Shown here piece after piece: positions 52,164-62,816 of a stretch of DNA of 64,000 nt. Made by a program: the position numbers and the translations under genes. Below the pieces are notes generated by a model. That model made no database searches. It was not told the DNA's origin and saw only the letters and a list, made by a program, of their open reading frames with translations. Position 1 is the first letter of the stretch. Every line of letters starts with the position of its first letter. Source of the DNA: Eutreptiella sp. 'Long Island Sound 2002' (lineage: Eukaryota; Euglenozoa; Euglenophyceae; Eutreptiales; Eutreptiaceae); assembly GCA_964036045.1 (NCBI GenBank), contig OZ038381.1, forward strand, positions 104,661,367 to 104,725,366. Reading direction: 5' to 3'.

Positions 52164-54598
52164 TAAAGAAGGTCCCTACCAGGACCGGCCCCTGCTGTAC
52201 CCCTTCCACCATTTCCTGTCACTCCTATGGTCTTGCTTCTCACCAGGTTCTGCATGATCTTGCCTTATCCTGCACAATTTCCCACAAAAAATAGTAAAAT
52301 ATGGCTCCTTCACACAACTCCTGACCCTTGCAATAACCAACTCGCAAGTACAATAGCTCCGATCCAATAATCCACACTGTGGGCTTCCAGGGCTGTTTGA
52401 GGTGCCGCGTTGACACTCAACAACTCTTTTTAACACGCCGGTCGTCTCACGGTGCACACGGAGACACGGGCGTTGGGCATGTACATAGAATTGTACCAGA
52501 AAGGAAGCCCTGAAATTGGCATATGAACACCAATCAAACAAAGTTAGAGAAAGATGGAAACGTACACAATCACAGCCATAGACCCCTCATTCCCTGGACT
52601 CAGGACCCTCCCTTGACTCGCCAACATGATGCCCTGAACCAAGTCAAATAAGATGGCTAAATGCCATGTGTCAAAAGTCACTACACAAACCCCAAAAATG
52701 TGTTCCCTCTCAAGCCTCTAAATCCTAGCCCAATAAAGGAGGTGGAGTGTCATGGCGTAGAGTGGCACTCAGGACCATGCCCTACCCTGACACAAACTTG
52801 GTTGGACTTGGAGTCGATTGGGCTTGGAGAATTGCCCCATGAAGATGACCTCACAACATAGCAAAATCAGGTAAATCACACCATAATGCCCAAAATTCAA
52901 TTATATACTCAAAAATGCATACGGCAAATATTCAAATGTCCCATGCATTTGTCAAACCGGAAAGTAGTATACAAGGGTGATATAGATCAATAATCGATGC
53001 CCAAGAATATCCCAACGTTGGCTCCCAAACCCCTCCGGATATGCACATGCCATGCTTCACAAGTCAACTCACAAATTTGAGACCTAATTTTGTGAGGCCT
53101 TGTGTGCCACGCCAAAGTGACCACGTGATCCGGCATATGGTAAGGTGCAACACCGAAGCATATGCCAAGATATAAGCAACATATCATAATTCACAGATCA
53201 CTAGGCACTTTACTGTTAGCCGACCAGTTGAGCACATAAAATACAAAAATGAGCAGAAAATGAGGTCAAAAACATGCAAATATTGCGAAATTCAAAGTAA
53301 TCACAATAGTATAGAACTTCGCTCACCCATGGTATCAACATATGGTTCAAACCACAACTGATTGGGAGCATTTGCAAACAATCCCCCCACTTGGATCCCC
53401 ACATGGACGCATAGGGACACCTTCGAACCTCCTCCCGACACGCACCATGAAAATGGGAAAAGTGATAGTGGCGCTTGTGGGTCGCTCCGTAAGCCCTCCC
53501 ACATGCACTATATGTGCGGTAGACTTAGTCTAGCGCTATGGAGCTCACCATTGGGACATGGGCGAAGCCCTTGGCACGTATGATCCCATATATCTTCCTA
53601 CAAACGGACATATATAACATGGGCGTGAGCATAGCGAAGCACATACCATGCATATAACACATACCCTCAAAACGTGGCTCCCACCATGACATGCCATGCC
53701 CCTCCATCGACATAACTTCACGTTAAAAATACGTAGGAACCCAAGAAAAGTGTCTCTACAACACCAACACTCATGCGGTACACCCGGAAGTCGCATTAAA
53801 ACATTCGGTTGCATGGTCCAAGAGTCATAAATAATTGTCTACCCTCTTGACCATTATCCCTTGCTACACAGGTCATGTGTACACATCAAAGGCGTTTGAT
53901 GCTTCTTAAATTAAGTTGAGACTAAGGCGGTTCCAACCCGATTCTCAAAACTGGGATACCTCGCCGTGAGTCGGAGATATGACCTTCTCAAAGTGGCCTC
54001 ACGAATCAATTTTGTTTCGCCTATGTCTTCAAGAAAAATGAAGGAGACAACAAAAGGAAGGTTGATTCGTGATCGGGGAAAAATGTAGGACCACTCGAAA
54101 TTCATCATATCAAGTGCGGCAACCTCGAAGTCCAAAATCCGATTCTGAATGTCTGAAAAAATCGGATTCATTTTGCGAGTGTATAACATGAAAATTGCGG
54201 AAGCAAGGAACCCTTTACTGATGAGATCTGACCCTTCATCGGGGTTTCCGCCAAAATATCTGGAAATAAGAGTTAACCAATCGGTTACCGCACAATCGCG
54301 AGCCAGCTGACAGTCGCCGATACATTGACAATCAGAACGGATAGCCGAAAAATTATGGAAACATTATGATAAAAAAACCCTGTTGATTCCTGACATTTCG
54401 ATATATAAATCTCAGCCGGCGGCGCCTCAGTATTGAATATGGCCGCTCATAGCTGGAATGGCTAAGCCTATCACACTATCACATCAGGTTAGGTCAGGTG
54501 GATGGGAGAGTATGATATCAGCCAATGGCGGCCTGCTGGCACATAGATACACACTCCAAGTGACCCAAGGATGGCCACGGGGGTCAGAACCGGCTTCA
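52164..54598 (-). repeat. Element 2, 5' LTR (2435 bp)
   Basis: Partner of 41335-43766. Differences are scattered and include many C/G and A/C transversions as well as transitions. Confidence 0.9.
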
Positions 54599-54604
54599 CC
54601 TGTA

Positions 54605-56992
54605 CCCCTGTGTGACCTAGACCAGGTGCCACTGAAAGAGGTCATGGCCGAAAATCGTTTCCTGACCCTTTCTGATCTCAAAAATCGATCTCCTGAGCAC
54701 CTATCTGCCACACTTACAGGGTGTCAGTCTCCCGATGGCTATCTGGATCCTGCAGCTGTAAAGGAGGATGCTGACGACCAACTCTCTGAGATCGCCAGCA
54801 CTATTCCTTCTTTTGATCCGAGCTGTGTCGACCTAAAACACAGTGCCTTCCTAGCCCAGCTGTTGCTGGAGGAGGTAGATCTAGAGTCAACCTCTGAGCC
54901 CGCTTCCCCTGTTGGGAAGCCAGTGCTACACATGTAGCCTATGCACACAGGTGAACCCGTGGCCCAGATTGCTGATGCTCTGGCGCGGCCTGCTTCTAAT
55001 AACATGCCATTGTCTGAGCATGACATTCAGGAACTCCGGCGGCTGTTGTACCTGAAGGCCGAAGGTATTGAGCGCCAAGAGCGGCTGCAATACCTCAGAC
55101 AAACCTGGAAATCCTCCATCTGGTCTGAGGAGGACGATGATTCCTATACCCTGCCTGATCCTGAGATACCGCTAGTGTATTCTCTGCACTATGGGCAGCA
55201 ATGTTCCCCTGAGTGGGACGATTGTTCTGTGCCTGCCGAAACTGCTGATCGGCAGAAAAAGAAAGAACATGGAAAGAGCAACCTCCATGCTGAGGAGGAC
55301 TTCCTGCAGAAACTTGAGAGTCTTAACCTTGACCCCCGACTGAAGAAACTGCTGATAACCTATGAGGAGGTATTCGGCGCCTTGCCGCCCCCCCTCTTTT
55401 GTAAAAAACTGGTCCAGATGGACCTGAAACTGAAACCTGAATTTGAAAAGATTCGAGTGAGGCGTCGTCTCTATCCCGCTCCACAGGAAGAGGTCGAAGG
55501 AATCCAGCGCCAGATCCAGGAATGTATTCATGCTGGCCTCGTTGAGGAATATAAGAAGGGGGACTACCCCCATCACTGCAGTCCCTGTTTCCTGGTTGCC
55601 AAACCAGGGTCGACCGCCCTACGACTGGTTGTTCAATATGGTGAGGTCAACAAGAAAACCCAGAACCACTCAGGGAGTATTCCTAACATGGAAAATACCC
55701 TGGAGCGTATTGCCAAATGCAGGTACAAGGCCAAAATGGACAAACGCTCTGGTTTCTGGCAGGTGGACCTAACCGCCGCAGCTCAGGAGCTGCTGGCTTT
55801 TATAACCCCTAAGGGCCGTGTCTTTAAGTGGAAGGTTATGCCCTTCGGGGTGGCTAATGCCCCAGCGCTTTTCCAAGAGCTAATGAACAAAATTTTGTAC
55901 ATACTGAGGCGCAGGCCTCTAGTACAGGAGCTGATTTCTCGGGGTGCAGAAATGGAGGCCCACATCGACGACGTGAGTATGGGTACTAATACCCAAGAGG
56001 ACCATGTCCTTCTCCTCCGTGAATTTTTCATTGTTTGTCAAGAAAACCATCTCCGAATCAAACTCGAAAAATGTGAATTTATGAAAGAGGAGATGGAATA
56101 TTTGAGTTTCGACGTGGGGTATGGTTGGTGGAAACCAGCCGCGTCTAAGATGCAGCCCATACAGGACATGCAGATTCGCGATGACCCTAAGAAGGGTCTA
56201 CACGACGTGAGGAGTTTTGTGGGTGCCTGTAATTTCTATCGGCGTCACATCCACAATTTTACTTACTCCTCTGCCCCCCTCACTGACCTAATCAAGAAAA
56301 CTACTCCCTGGAGGTGGACCGCCATAGAGGAAGAGTGTTTCCAGGAGTTGAAGAAGAAAATTGCCTCCTCCAACTGCCTGGGAGTACCCCGCCCTAAGGG
56401 CGAGATAGTCCTGATCACTAATGCCAGTGATGTAGGGGGGGGTGGTACGATCTACCAATGGCAGGAGCTTAACCCCGCTGAACTAACCCACTGCCATTAT
56501 CGTACTAGTGGACTGAACCGTGATGGTTCGTTGAAACATGACTATCCTACCAGTGAGTGGCGGCTGGTGCCACTGGGACACTGGAATTGGAAATGGAACC
56601 AAGTGCGTTCCAATTACAGCACCTATGACCAGGAACTCCTGGCCGGTATGTTGGTGCTTTCGTCACAATCCTGACTCCTGGGATCTAACCCTATTGTCTG
56701 GCTGTGTGACCAGGAACCTGTGAAGTCTTTTCAGAAGGGCCCACCACCAGAGAAAGCAAAGCTGAAGCGGTGGTGGACTTACCTGAGCCAGTTCAGGCTG
56801 ACAGTTCATCATATCCCCGGATTAAAGAATGAACTGTCTGACTATATATCGCGCAACAACTTCGATGCGCTTATAGATGAGAGCTCTGAGGCGCTCGCCG
56901 GAGAGGCTTTCCAGCGTATGGATGTCCAGCTTGACCTGTCCATGCGCACTGCTGGTATTCTGGAGGGTTGGAGTCTAACCGCCTATCAGTGA
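54605..56992 (+). pseudogene. Element 3 RT and RNase H (in-frame stops)
   Basis: Continues the element 3 frame after element 2. A linker with Asp/Glu-rich sequence ends at TAG 54935. RT then shows PCFLVAKPGSTALRLVVQYG, KMDKRSGFWQVDL, MPFGVANAPALFQELM and the catalytic HIDDVSMG. RNase H has LITNASDVGGGGTIYQW, in which Asn stands where the first catalytic Asp is usual. It continues past TGA 56672 (QS-LLGSNPIVWLCDQEP) to HHIPGLKNELSDYISRN. A second TGA closes the segment at 56990. No indel breaks the phase. The Asn and the stops suggest the element is inactive unless the stops are read as sense. Confidence 0.85.
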
Positions 56993-58081
56993 GAGTATAA
57001 AGAAAGACTCCAAACCCCCAGCACTGGTCTCGAACCCCGTGTCATTGACGGGCACCAGTGGTATACAAACAATCAGTACCTCTTCTACGAGGACCAAATT
57101 GTGGTGCCTGAGGCACGAATGGATGGGTGCCTACAGTGGTGCAATCTCAGTTCTGGTCACACTGGCGCTAATCGCTCAGCGGACTTCTTCCGTGAGTGTT
57201 TCTACTCTAGTCTAACCCTGACTGAACTGAGGTCGCATATGCAGACCATTGTGGATGCTTGTGGCTGTCATGCCAGCAAGCAGAGCGACAGTAGGAATAG
57301 GGGCCTGATCTCCAGCTTACCCATACCCTATTGTGCTAACTCTCTTCTCTACGTGGATTTCATCCACGGCCTACCACGCTTCGGCGGCTATGATAGTTGC
57401 CTAGTGGTCACCTGTGGCCTATCTCGCTTCACCCGTGTGTTCCCTTGCAATAAGAAAATCACAGGTGAGCAGACTGTGAAAATGTTGGTCGAACAATGCT
57501 TCGAACCCTATGGACCACCTAAGCAGGTGCACTCTGATGAGGATGTACGCATCCGCAGTGACACTGGGTGGTACAAACAAGTGCTAAATGCCCTCAACGT
57601 GGAGGTAACCACAGGTGTGCCCTATACCCACACGTCTAACCCTCTCTGTGAGAGACAGAACCGTGTGGTGGAGCAAAACTTAAGAATCCTGATGAAACAG
57701 GAGCGTACCAAGGACTTGGTACGCCTAGTGCCCTGGGCAGTGCTGACCATGAACTCACAGCGGAGCTCCTCTACGGCCTTCACCCCCCACGAACTGTTCC
57801 ATGGAGGACGACCTGCATGGTTCTTCAAAACACTCTTTCTTGAGGACTTCAAGAGCCCTGTGGGAGATTGGCTGGAACACAAGCAGTCTCTGGCTAACCA
57901 GGCTGGGACTAACCTGAGACACATTCGTGACCGTGAACTGAGCCGACGGAACCGCCTATGGCGACCTGCCAGCTTCAAGGTTGGTGACCTTGTTTTGGTT
58001 CACCATTCACGCCTACCCTCCTGGCCACGTAACTGCCTACAGGACTCTTATTTTGGACCCTATCGTATCATCAGGATAGAT
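56993..58081 (+). CDS. Element 3 integrase core
   Basis: Same phase as RT. The zinc-binding region is degenerate (HTGANRSADFF … CGCHASK). DDE residues: Asp in SLLYVDFIHGLPRFGGYD, Asp in KQVHSDEDVRIRSD and Glu in NPLCERQNRVVEQNLRIL. Downstream come TPHELFHGGRP and the SH3-like FKVGDLVLVHHSRLP with a GPY-like YFGPYRIIRI. A TGA at 58082 separates it from the chromodomain part. Confidence 0.87.
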
Positions 58082-58084
58082 TGA

Positions 58085-58528
58085 TCCAGGATCCATGTCA
58101 GGTGCAGTCCACGTCTAGGTGGTGAACTACTGTGTGCACCTAAACAGTTGAGGCACTATCACTCCCCTGACAATTTGTCGTGCGATGAGTGGCGCCTCAG
58201 CGACAGTGAGGTTGAGCGTATAGACCTAGAGAACGCTGCAAGTCCAGAGGAGGCAGACGAACTCGAAGAGATGACTGCAAATGAGATGGCAGTCGATGGT
58301 TACTACGTGGTTGCAGGTATTGCTCGCCAAGAGTATAAACAGGACTGGAAATTCCTAACCCTGTGGGATGGCTATGGGTTATCTGAGGCGACCTGGGAAC
58401 CTATGTCAGCCTTCATACAACCAGATGGGAGTATCAACCCCATCTTCCGCTCCTACCTCGTTGAGAACAACGAGGGGCAGCTACTAAGCCGTGCTGAGAC
58501 TATGTCCCAGCGTAAAAAGCGAAACTAA
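58085..58528 (+). CDS. Element 3 chromodomain, C-terminal end of pol
   Basis: Same phase after the TGA at 58082. An acidic linker leads to a chromodomain: YYVVAGIARQEYKQDWKFLT, then WDGYGLSEATWEPMSAF and a C-terminal helix, ending RKKRN before TAA. Such domains target insertions to marked chromatin. The aromatic positions (Tyr, Trp, Trp) are kept. Confidence 0.8.
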   Translation, partial: SRIHVRCSPRLGGELLCAPKQLRHYHSPDNLSCDEWRLSDSEVERIDLENAASPEEADELEEMTANEMAVDGYYVVAGIARQEYKQDWKFLTLWDGYGLSEATWEPMSAFIQPDGSINPIFRSYLVENNEGQLLSRAETMSQRKKRN

Positions 58529-59706
58529 TTCCCCTGTGTCAGTCTACTGACTGTGTCCTAACCTCGCAGGTGCAGTGAGCACTGCAATGACCCTGTCTGT
58601 GCCCTGCAGACCCATGCCTATGGTTTCCAGCGTGGACCAGGTGGCCGCTTATAAGCGAGTGTATGCCGTGTTGACCATATGTTGCATGGGGACTGCCCTG
58701 ATGTAATGACCTTGGGGAGCCAACGAAGAACGGTGGCTTACTACACCACGGGAGAATGACAAGCAAGGTGTTATGAGGCAAGGTGTGTCTTCCCTCCTTG
58801 GGGACAAGCGAGCCCACAGTTGGGACCTCTCACTGGTCCAGACCCATGGGGTTCTACCCTTCCTTACTGGGTTTATCGTACCCCTAAGTGTGCTACGTAT
58901 GTCTGTGTGTTTCTCACTGCTCTCCCGGTCGTGGCTCCGAACTCAATGGGCTTCGCTGATGTCGGACCGAAGCTCCTAGTCAGTTACTAGTACCACTCCT
59001 ATGGCGCCCAGCTTCTGTGCTGGCGCCCATCCTTGGGGGAAGACGGCAAAAGCCCTACCTACTAGAGGGGAGGGGTGGCCAAGTGTGCTAAGGGCATACA
59101 AAACGCCTATTTTTGCTAAAGGCCAAAAGCTAACGCACTCCCCTGCCCACGTGGAAAAGCACGCGGGACAGGAGACACCACTACACTACAATCACTAACG
59201 CCAGCACTGGCCTTCGAAGGCAGTGAGCACTCATCACCTGCACTCAACTCCTGCCAGGCCTGCTGACCCTAACACCTACACATGCTACTTGGTGTTGCTG
59301 TGAATGAGGTCTCGGGTCCTATTATTCCTCCTGTGAGAAAGCAAGAGAACACAGCGCTACTAAGCGGCTGTGGCCTAACAGGGACACCGCCACGCGTTTC
59401 CCTGTCAGGGCTTGGACGGAGGGAGTGCTCAGCGTGCGTGCACAGCGTGGATGGCGGTGAAGTCGGACTGCACTCACCACTCCTGGTTGAGCTGCAGTTA
59501 TTTGTTTTTGTGATCCGCGCAGCATATTTTAGCGCTGCAAAGAGGGACTGCACTAATCGCCCTTACCTTCCCACCTGTAAAGCAAAGGCCAATGACTGAG
59601 GTTCAAGACTGAGGAACCAAGACAGCCCCCACGTGTTATACGCTTCTCAGGCTGCCCTATAATACGCTGTTCCTGAACCTCAGTACAAGCAAGCAAGCTT
59701 AAGGAA

Positions 59707-59740
59707 CTCCACCCGTTCTCTTAAAGAACGTAGGGTGGAG
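59707..59740 (+). other. Hairpin in the element 3 3' region
   Basis: CTCCACCC at 59707 pairs with GGGTGGAG at 59733, and the inner GTTC/GAAC can also pair around TCTTAAA. Function unknown. Confidence 0.45.
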
Positions 59741-60878
59741 CCTCTGGGTAACCCAAACAAGAGTTATACCGTGCGCACTCCGCGTGGCCTACCCTTTAAT
59801 GCGTCATATTGCATGCACAAGTATGCACTGATCTTTCAACATAGCCAATCTCAGCGTGACTCAACCGGGAGGTGGGCTCCTCCTGGGCTTACCTACCTTA
59901 CTCACCACGCATCATGTGAATGCCGAGGAAAACACGAGCGCAAAACAACCCTACGCGCATAAACAAACCTACGGCGAATTATAAACCACCCTAAGCGATT
60001 AATGCACTGTGTGTCATGCACGCTTCCCCTGTCTTGTTTCCTGCAGAAAGAGGAGAGATAGTGGCGCACTGCACAGCGCAAAACAAGCCTAAGTGTTTTA
60101 AGCAACCCTACTTTAGCGCTACGGCTACACACGACCAAACAAACGAGAGCAAGCACTTTCTTTACTTACCTGTGAAGAGAGAACAAGGGTGAATTGGGGT
60201 ACATGGAAAGCGCCACAGCGTGTGAATGCCTCAATTAGGCACATGCATCGCGAGCACAGCGCATATTCTAACCCTACGTGCGCGCTGCGCGCTCCATTCG
60301 CATCGCATACCTTTCATTCCTTTTTTGACCTGTGCAGAGCGAAGGAGAGGAGAACCCGAACCCCGAACGAACACAGCGTTGACAACCCTAACGTTTTGAC
60401 GAAGCAACCAGCACGAACACAATGCATGCGTGTGAAATGACACTGGCATACCTGAGAGGTGGGTTGTCCACCTGCTCTGTGGTGTGGGCTGAGTTTGAAA
60501 ACTTTTCCCTAAAGTTCATAAAAATGTTCATGCAACTGTGCAAAAATTTCCTTTAGAACTTTAAATACTATGGCTCATACCTTTTTTTTCAAAAGCCGTT
60601 TTCGCTTGCGCAACCTTGTTTTTGAAGTCCGTTTCCGTTGCGCTTGTCTGCGACTTTGAGTTTTGGTGTAAAAATGACGATTTCTCGTGTGATTTCGTCA
60701 ATTTTCAGCGATTTGACTTCTTAAATCGCTACACCTTTCGCTAAACCGCAGGAATCACTCCCTGTTGGTTACATTTTCTATTTCTTTCAGCTCCTGGAGA
60801 TTTGTGTCCTCCATTGGGAGTATTGCTCCGCCCTGGCCCTTGGTCAGGACGTTTACTAAAACGCTGTTTATGCAGCGA

Positions 60879-60970
60879 TAGCCATCCGCATTAGAGCGTT
60901 CGACTGTACCCTAGTGGGCAAGCATGTGTGCTCTAGGGAGGGAGTCCTGGGTTCAAACCCCACTACCCCC
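60879..60970 (+). tRNA. tRNA-like or tRNA-derived sequence
   Basis: Contains a D-arm-like TTAGAGCGTTCGACT and a T-arm-like CCTGGGTTCAAACCC (B box), the right distance apart if an intron-like loop between CCCTAG and CTAGGG is allowed. The acceptor ends do not pair, so it is probably a tRNA pseudogene or SINE remnant rather than a working tRNA. No anticodon can be assigned. Confidence 0.3.
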
Positions 60971-61208
60971 AAAATGTTTCCAAACGTCTTCGTCGCACGC
61001 TGGCGACTTTTGAGGAATGCCCCATCAAAGGGACATCATTCACGGTACATTACACTGTTTTTCAAAGGTACCTACAGCGTGATAGGCTTCTATGAACTGA
61101 TGAGAATGTTTTTCGTAAGTTTAATGCATTTTCTGGGGTAATTTTGGGAAGGTTTGAGCCTTTTTCCTTGGTCCTACTAGCTTAGCTAACTAGTACTCCA
61201 GGGAGGAG

Positions 61209-61920
61209 TAAGAAAACGTCACTGCCTTGTCTTTTTTGGAGGGCTTGGTCCAGGCCAAGCCCCCTATAAAACCCTCTTGTTGATGCTAGGACTAACTTAA
61301 GTATTTTTGTCACTCTTTTGAACCCTTTAGTACACTTTCTCAAAGTGACTAGGGTTATAACCCTAGCCCCCCCCCATGAAGTTCACCCCTACCACTCAAC
61401 TGAGCGGAGGTATCTTCCTTCATGGAGGATATACCGAAATGAAATAGGCATTTCATGCTTTAGGCCTTGGAGGTTAAGCCTAGTGGTCTCCCACCCCAAG
61501 ACCCCTATACTCAATTGTTTCTACCACTTATTGTGGTTCGACGTTTTAACTGTTTCTGAATTCATTTGCTACGTCAAGTCATATTCTGTGTCTGGCCTGA
61601 CACCCATGCCCCACATTCCTAACCAGCACTATTACACCCAAAAGAGTGCACATGAAGTGCTTGATGCCATCTTTGAGGCTAGAGTCAGTCCAGTTTTCAT
61701 ATAAAATCTTTTGTATTATCCATTTGTGATTGAATCTTTGTGTTTAAACCTGCTTTGTCTATCTGCAGCCTTTCTGTGTTACACTGGATTTCAAACTATT
61801 CATTGATTTGATCCATATCCTGTTCTTGCTCTATTTGTTCTTTTGGTTTTGGGATTTCACCATCAAAAACCTGCAGGATTTCATCAAAATCTATAGGGCA
61901 CTAATCAAGGACATCTCTCA
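61209..61920 (+). repeat. Element 3, 3' LTR
   Basis: Partner of 36483-37196. It contains TATAAAA at 61265, a likely TATA box, changed in the 5' copy. Confidence 0.88.
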
Positions 61921-62079
61921 GATGTTCGTCGACACTATATGGGCCATGACACCTTCAAGTTCATCGCTAGCGTAGAAACGATGAAGGAGGTGCACGAAGT
62001 ATATCGACTTCAGGTGAAAGATTCGTCCACGTTGTTGTGCGGCACGGACTGCAGATTTCACAGTCTGAATGCCAGGTAA
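61921..62079 (+). pseudogene. Element 4 C-terminal coding remnant
   Basis: After element 3 a plus-strand frame reads RRHYMGHDTFKFIASVETM and KEVHEVYRLQVKDSST to a TAA at 62077. It looks like the end of an element 4 protein and is unrecognised. Confidence 0.35.
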
Positions 62080-62546
62080 TGGCTGATTCGACAGTCGGAA
62101 TGCCAAGTATTGGCTGATTTGACAGTCGGAATGCCCAGTAATGGCGTCCACTGCCTTAATATGCCCCCTCGATCAGACAGATGTACAGTCCTGTTGATTG
62201 TTTGTTTGCTGGGCAGTTAGCTTCGATAGCTGTGCCTAATGTTATGGTATCTCGACGAGCCCACAGCCTTGCTTTGGGTAGCATCGTACCCTGGGGAGGC
62301 TTCTGCAGCTTCCGCCAAGACGCGGTCTGTGGCAAAGTCGGCCACGGCGCGTGAATGAGGCGCTGAGGACAGGTATACCTTGCAAGCGACCCCAGTCTAT
62401 GGGTTTCCACCACTATTATGCGCCAAGAAATCTGCACACATCGAGGTCCTGAAAGTGTTTTTTCTCTGGCGACTGTCTGGTCAGTCCTGACAGTGCGAAA
62501 CCCGCCCAGACGAGTGAGAACTCTCCGAGGTCTCAGGGGGTGGTAG
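62080..62546 (+). other. Element 4 3' region and polypurine tract
   Basis: No gene is seen. A 35-base unit (TGGCTGATTCGACAGTCGGAATGCCA-like) recurs two to three times at 62060-62140. CAGGGGGTGGTAG before 62547 is the likely polypurine tract. Confidence 0.5.
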
Positions 62547-62810
62547 TGTTACAGTTTTGAGCAGCAGCAGCGCAGCGAGCGCGCGAGTCGCAATCCCACT
62601 GCAGTCTGCGAATACATATGAAGCATCGAGATGCCAGTTGCTGTGAACGAAGTGGTGTAAAATAATTCGACATCTTTGAACAGGGTCTTTGTCTCGCAGT
62701 TGATGAAATGGGTACGATTTGGTGCTCCGCTTCAAGATCCTGCGCAGAAAGGGTTTGTCGTATTTTGGGATTTTCGAGAAACAAGACAGTTCCCAAGTCA
62801 AACCACAACA
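62547..62810 (+). repeat. Element 4, 3' LTR
   Basis: Partner of 32295-32559. It starts TGTTACAG and ends CCACAACA, followed by the target copy CACCTC. Confidence 0.8.
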
Positions 62811-62816
62811 CACCTC

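Larger units (their letters stand above)
41335..54598 (-). mobile_element. Element 2: Ty3/gypsy retrotransposon with 2.4-kb LTRs
   Basis: Minus-strand element of 13.3 kb inside the protease/RT linker of element 3. Its LTRs, 41335-43766 and 52164-54598, are flanked by CCTGTA (41331-41336 and 54599-54604). Removing it with one flank restores the element 3 frame. It has a polypurine tract, an initiator-Met-like primer site, gag, CCHC, protease, a DVFAS-type segment, RT, RNase H, integrase and a chromodomain. Multiple stop codons and at least two frameshifts show it is not intact. Confidence 0.93.
58529..61208 (+). other. Element 3 long 3' non-coding region
   Basis: About 2.7 kb between the pol stop and the 3' LTR without a convincing gene on either strand. 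It contains a GC hairpin at 59707-59740 and a tRNA-like segment at 60879-60970. A purine-rich tract (CCAGGGAGGAG) abuts the 3' LTR at 61209 and is the likely polypurine tract. Confidence 0.6.
36483..61920 (+). mobile_element. Element 3: Ty3/gypsy retrotransposon with chromodomain
   Basis: LTRs at 36483-37196 and 61209-61920, an initiator-Met-like primer site, gag, protease, RT/RNase H, integrase and chromodomain on the plus strand. It lies inside element 4; GATAG before it and GATGT after it may be a decayed target duplication. Its protease/pol boundary is split by element 2, and its gag start by a 956-bp insert. About 11.2 kb remain when both are removed. All pol coding is in one phase with four stop codons. 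Confidence 0.9.
32295..62810 (+). mobile_element. Element 4: old LTR retroelement, host of elements 3 and 2
   Basis: LTRs of 265 and 264 bp at 32295-32559 and 62547-62810 share most positions but differ at roughly one in eight. CACCTC at 32291-32296 and at 62811-62816 flanks it as target duplication. A primer-like TGGTAGCC site follows the 5' LTR and a purine tract precedes the 3' LTR. Without the nested elements it is only about 5.1 kb, with broken frames and no RT or integrase motif, so it is either non-autonomous or badly decayed. Confidence 0.8.
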
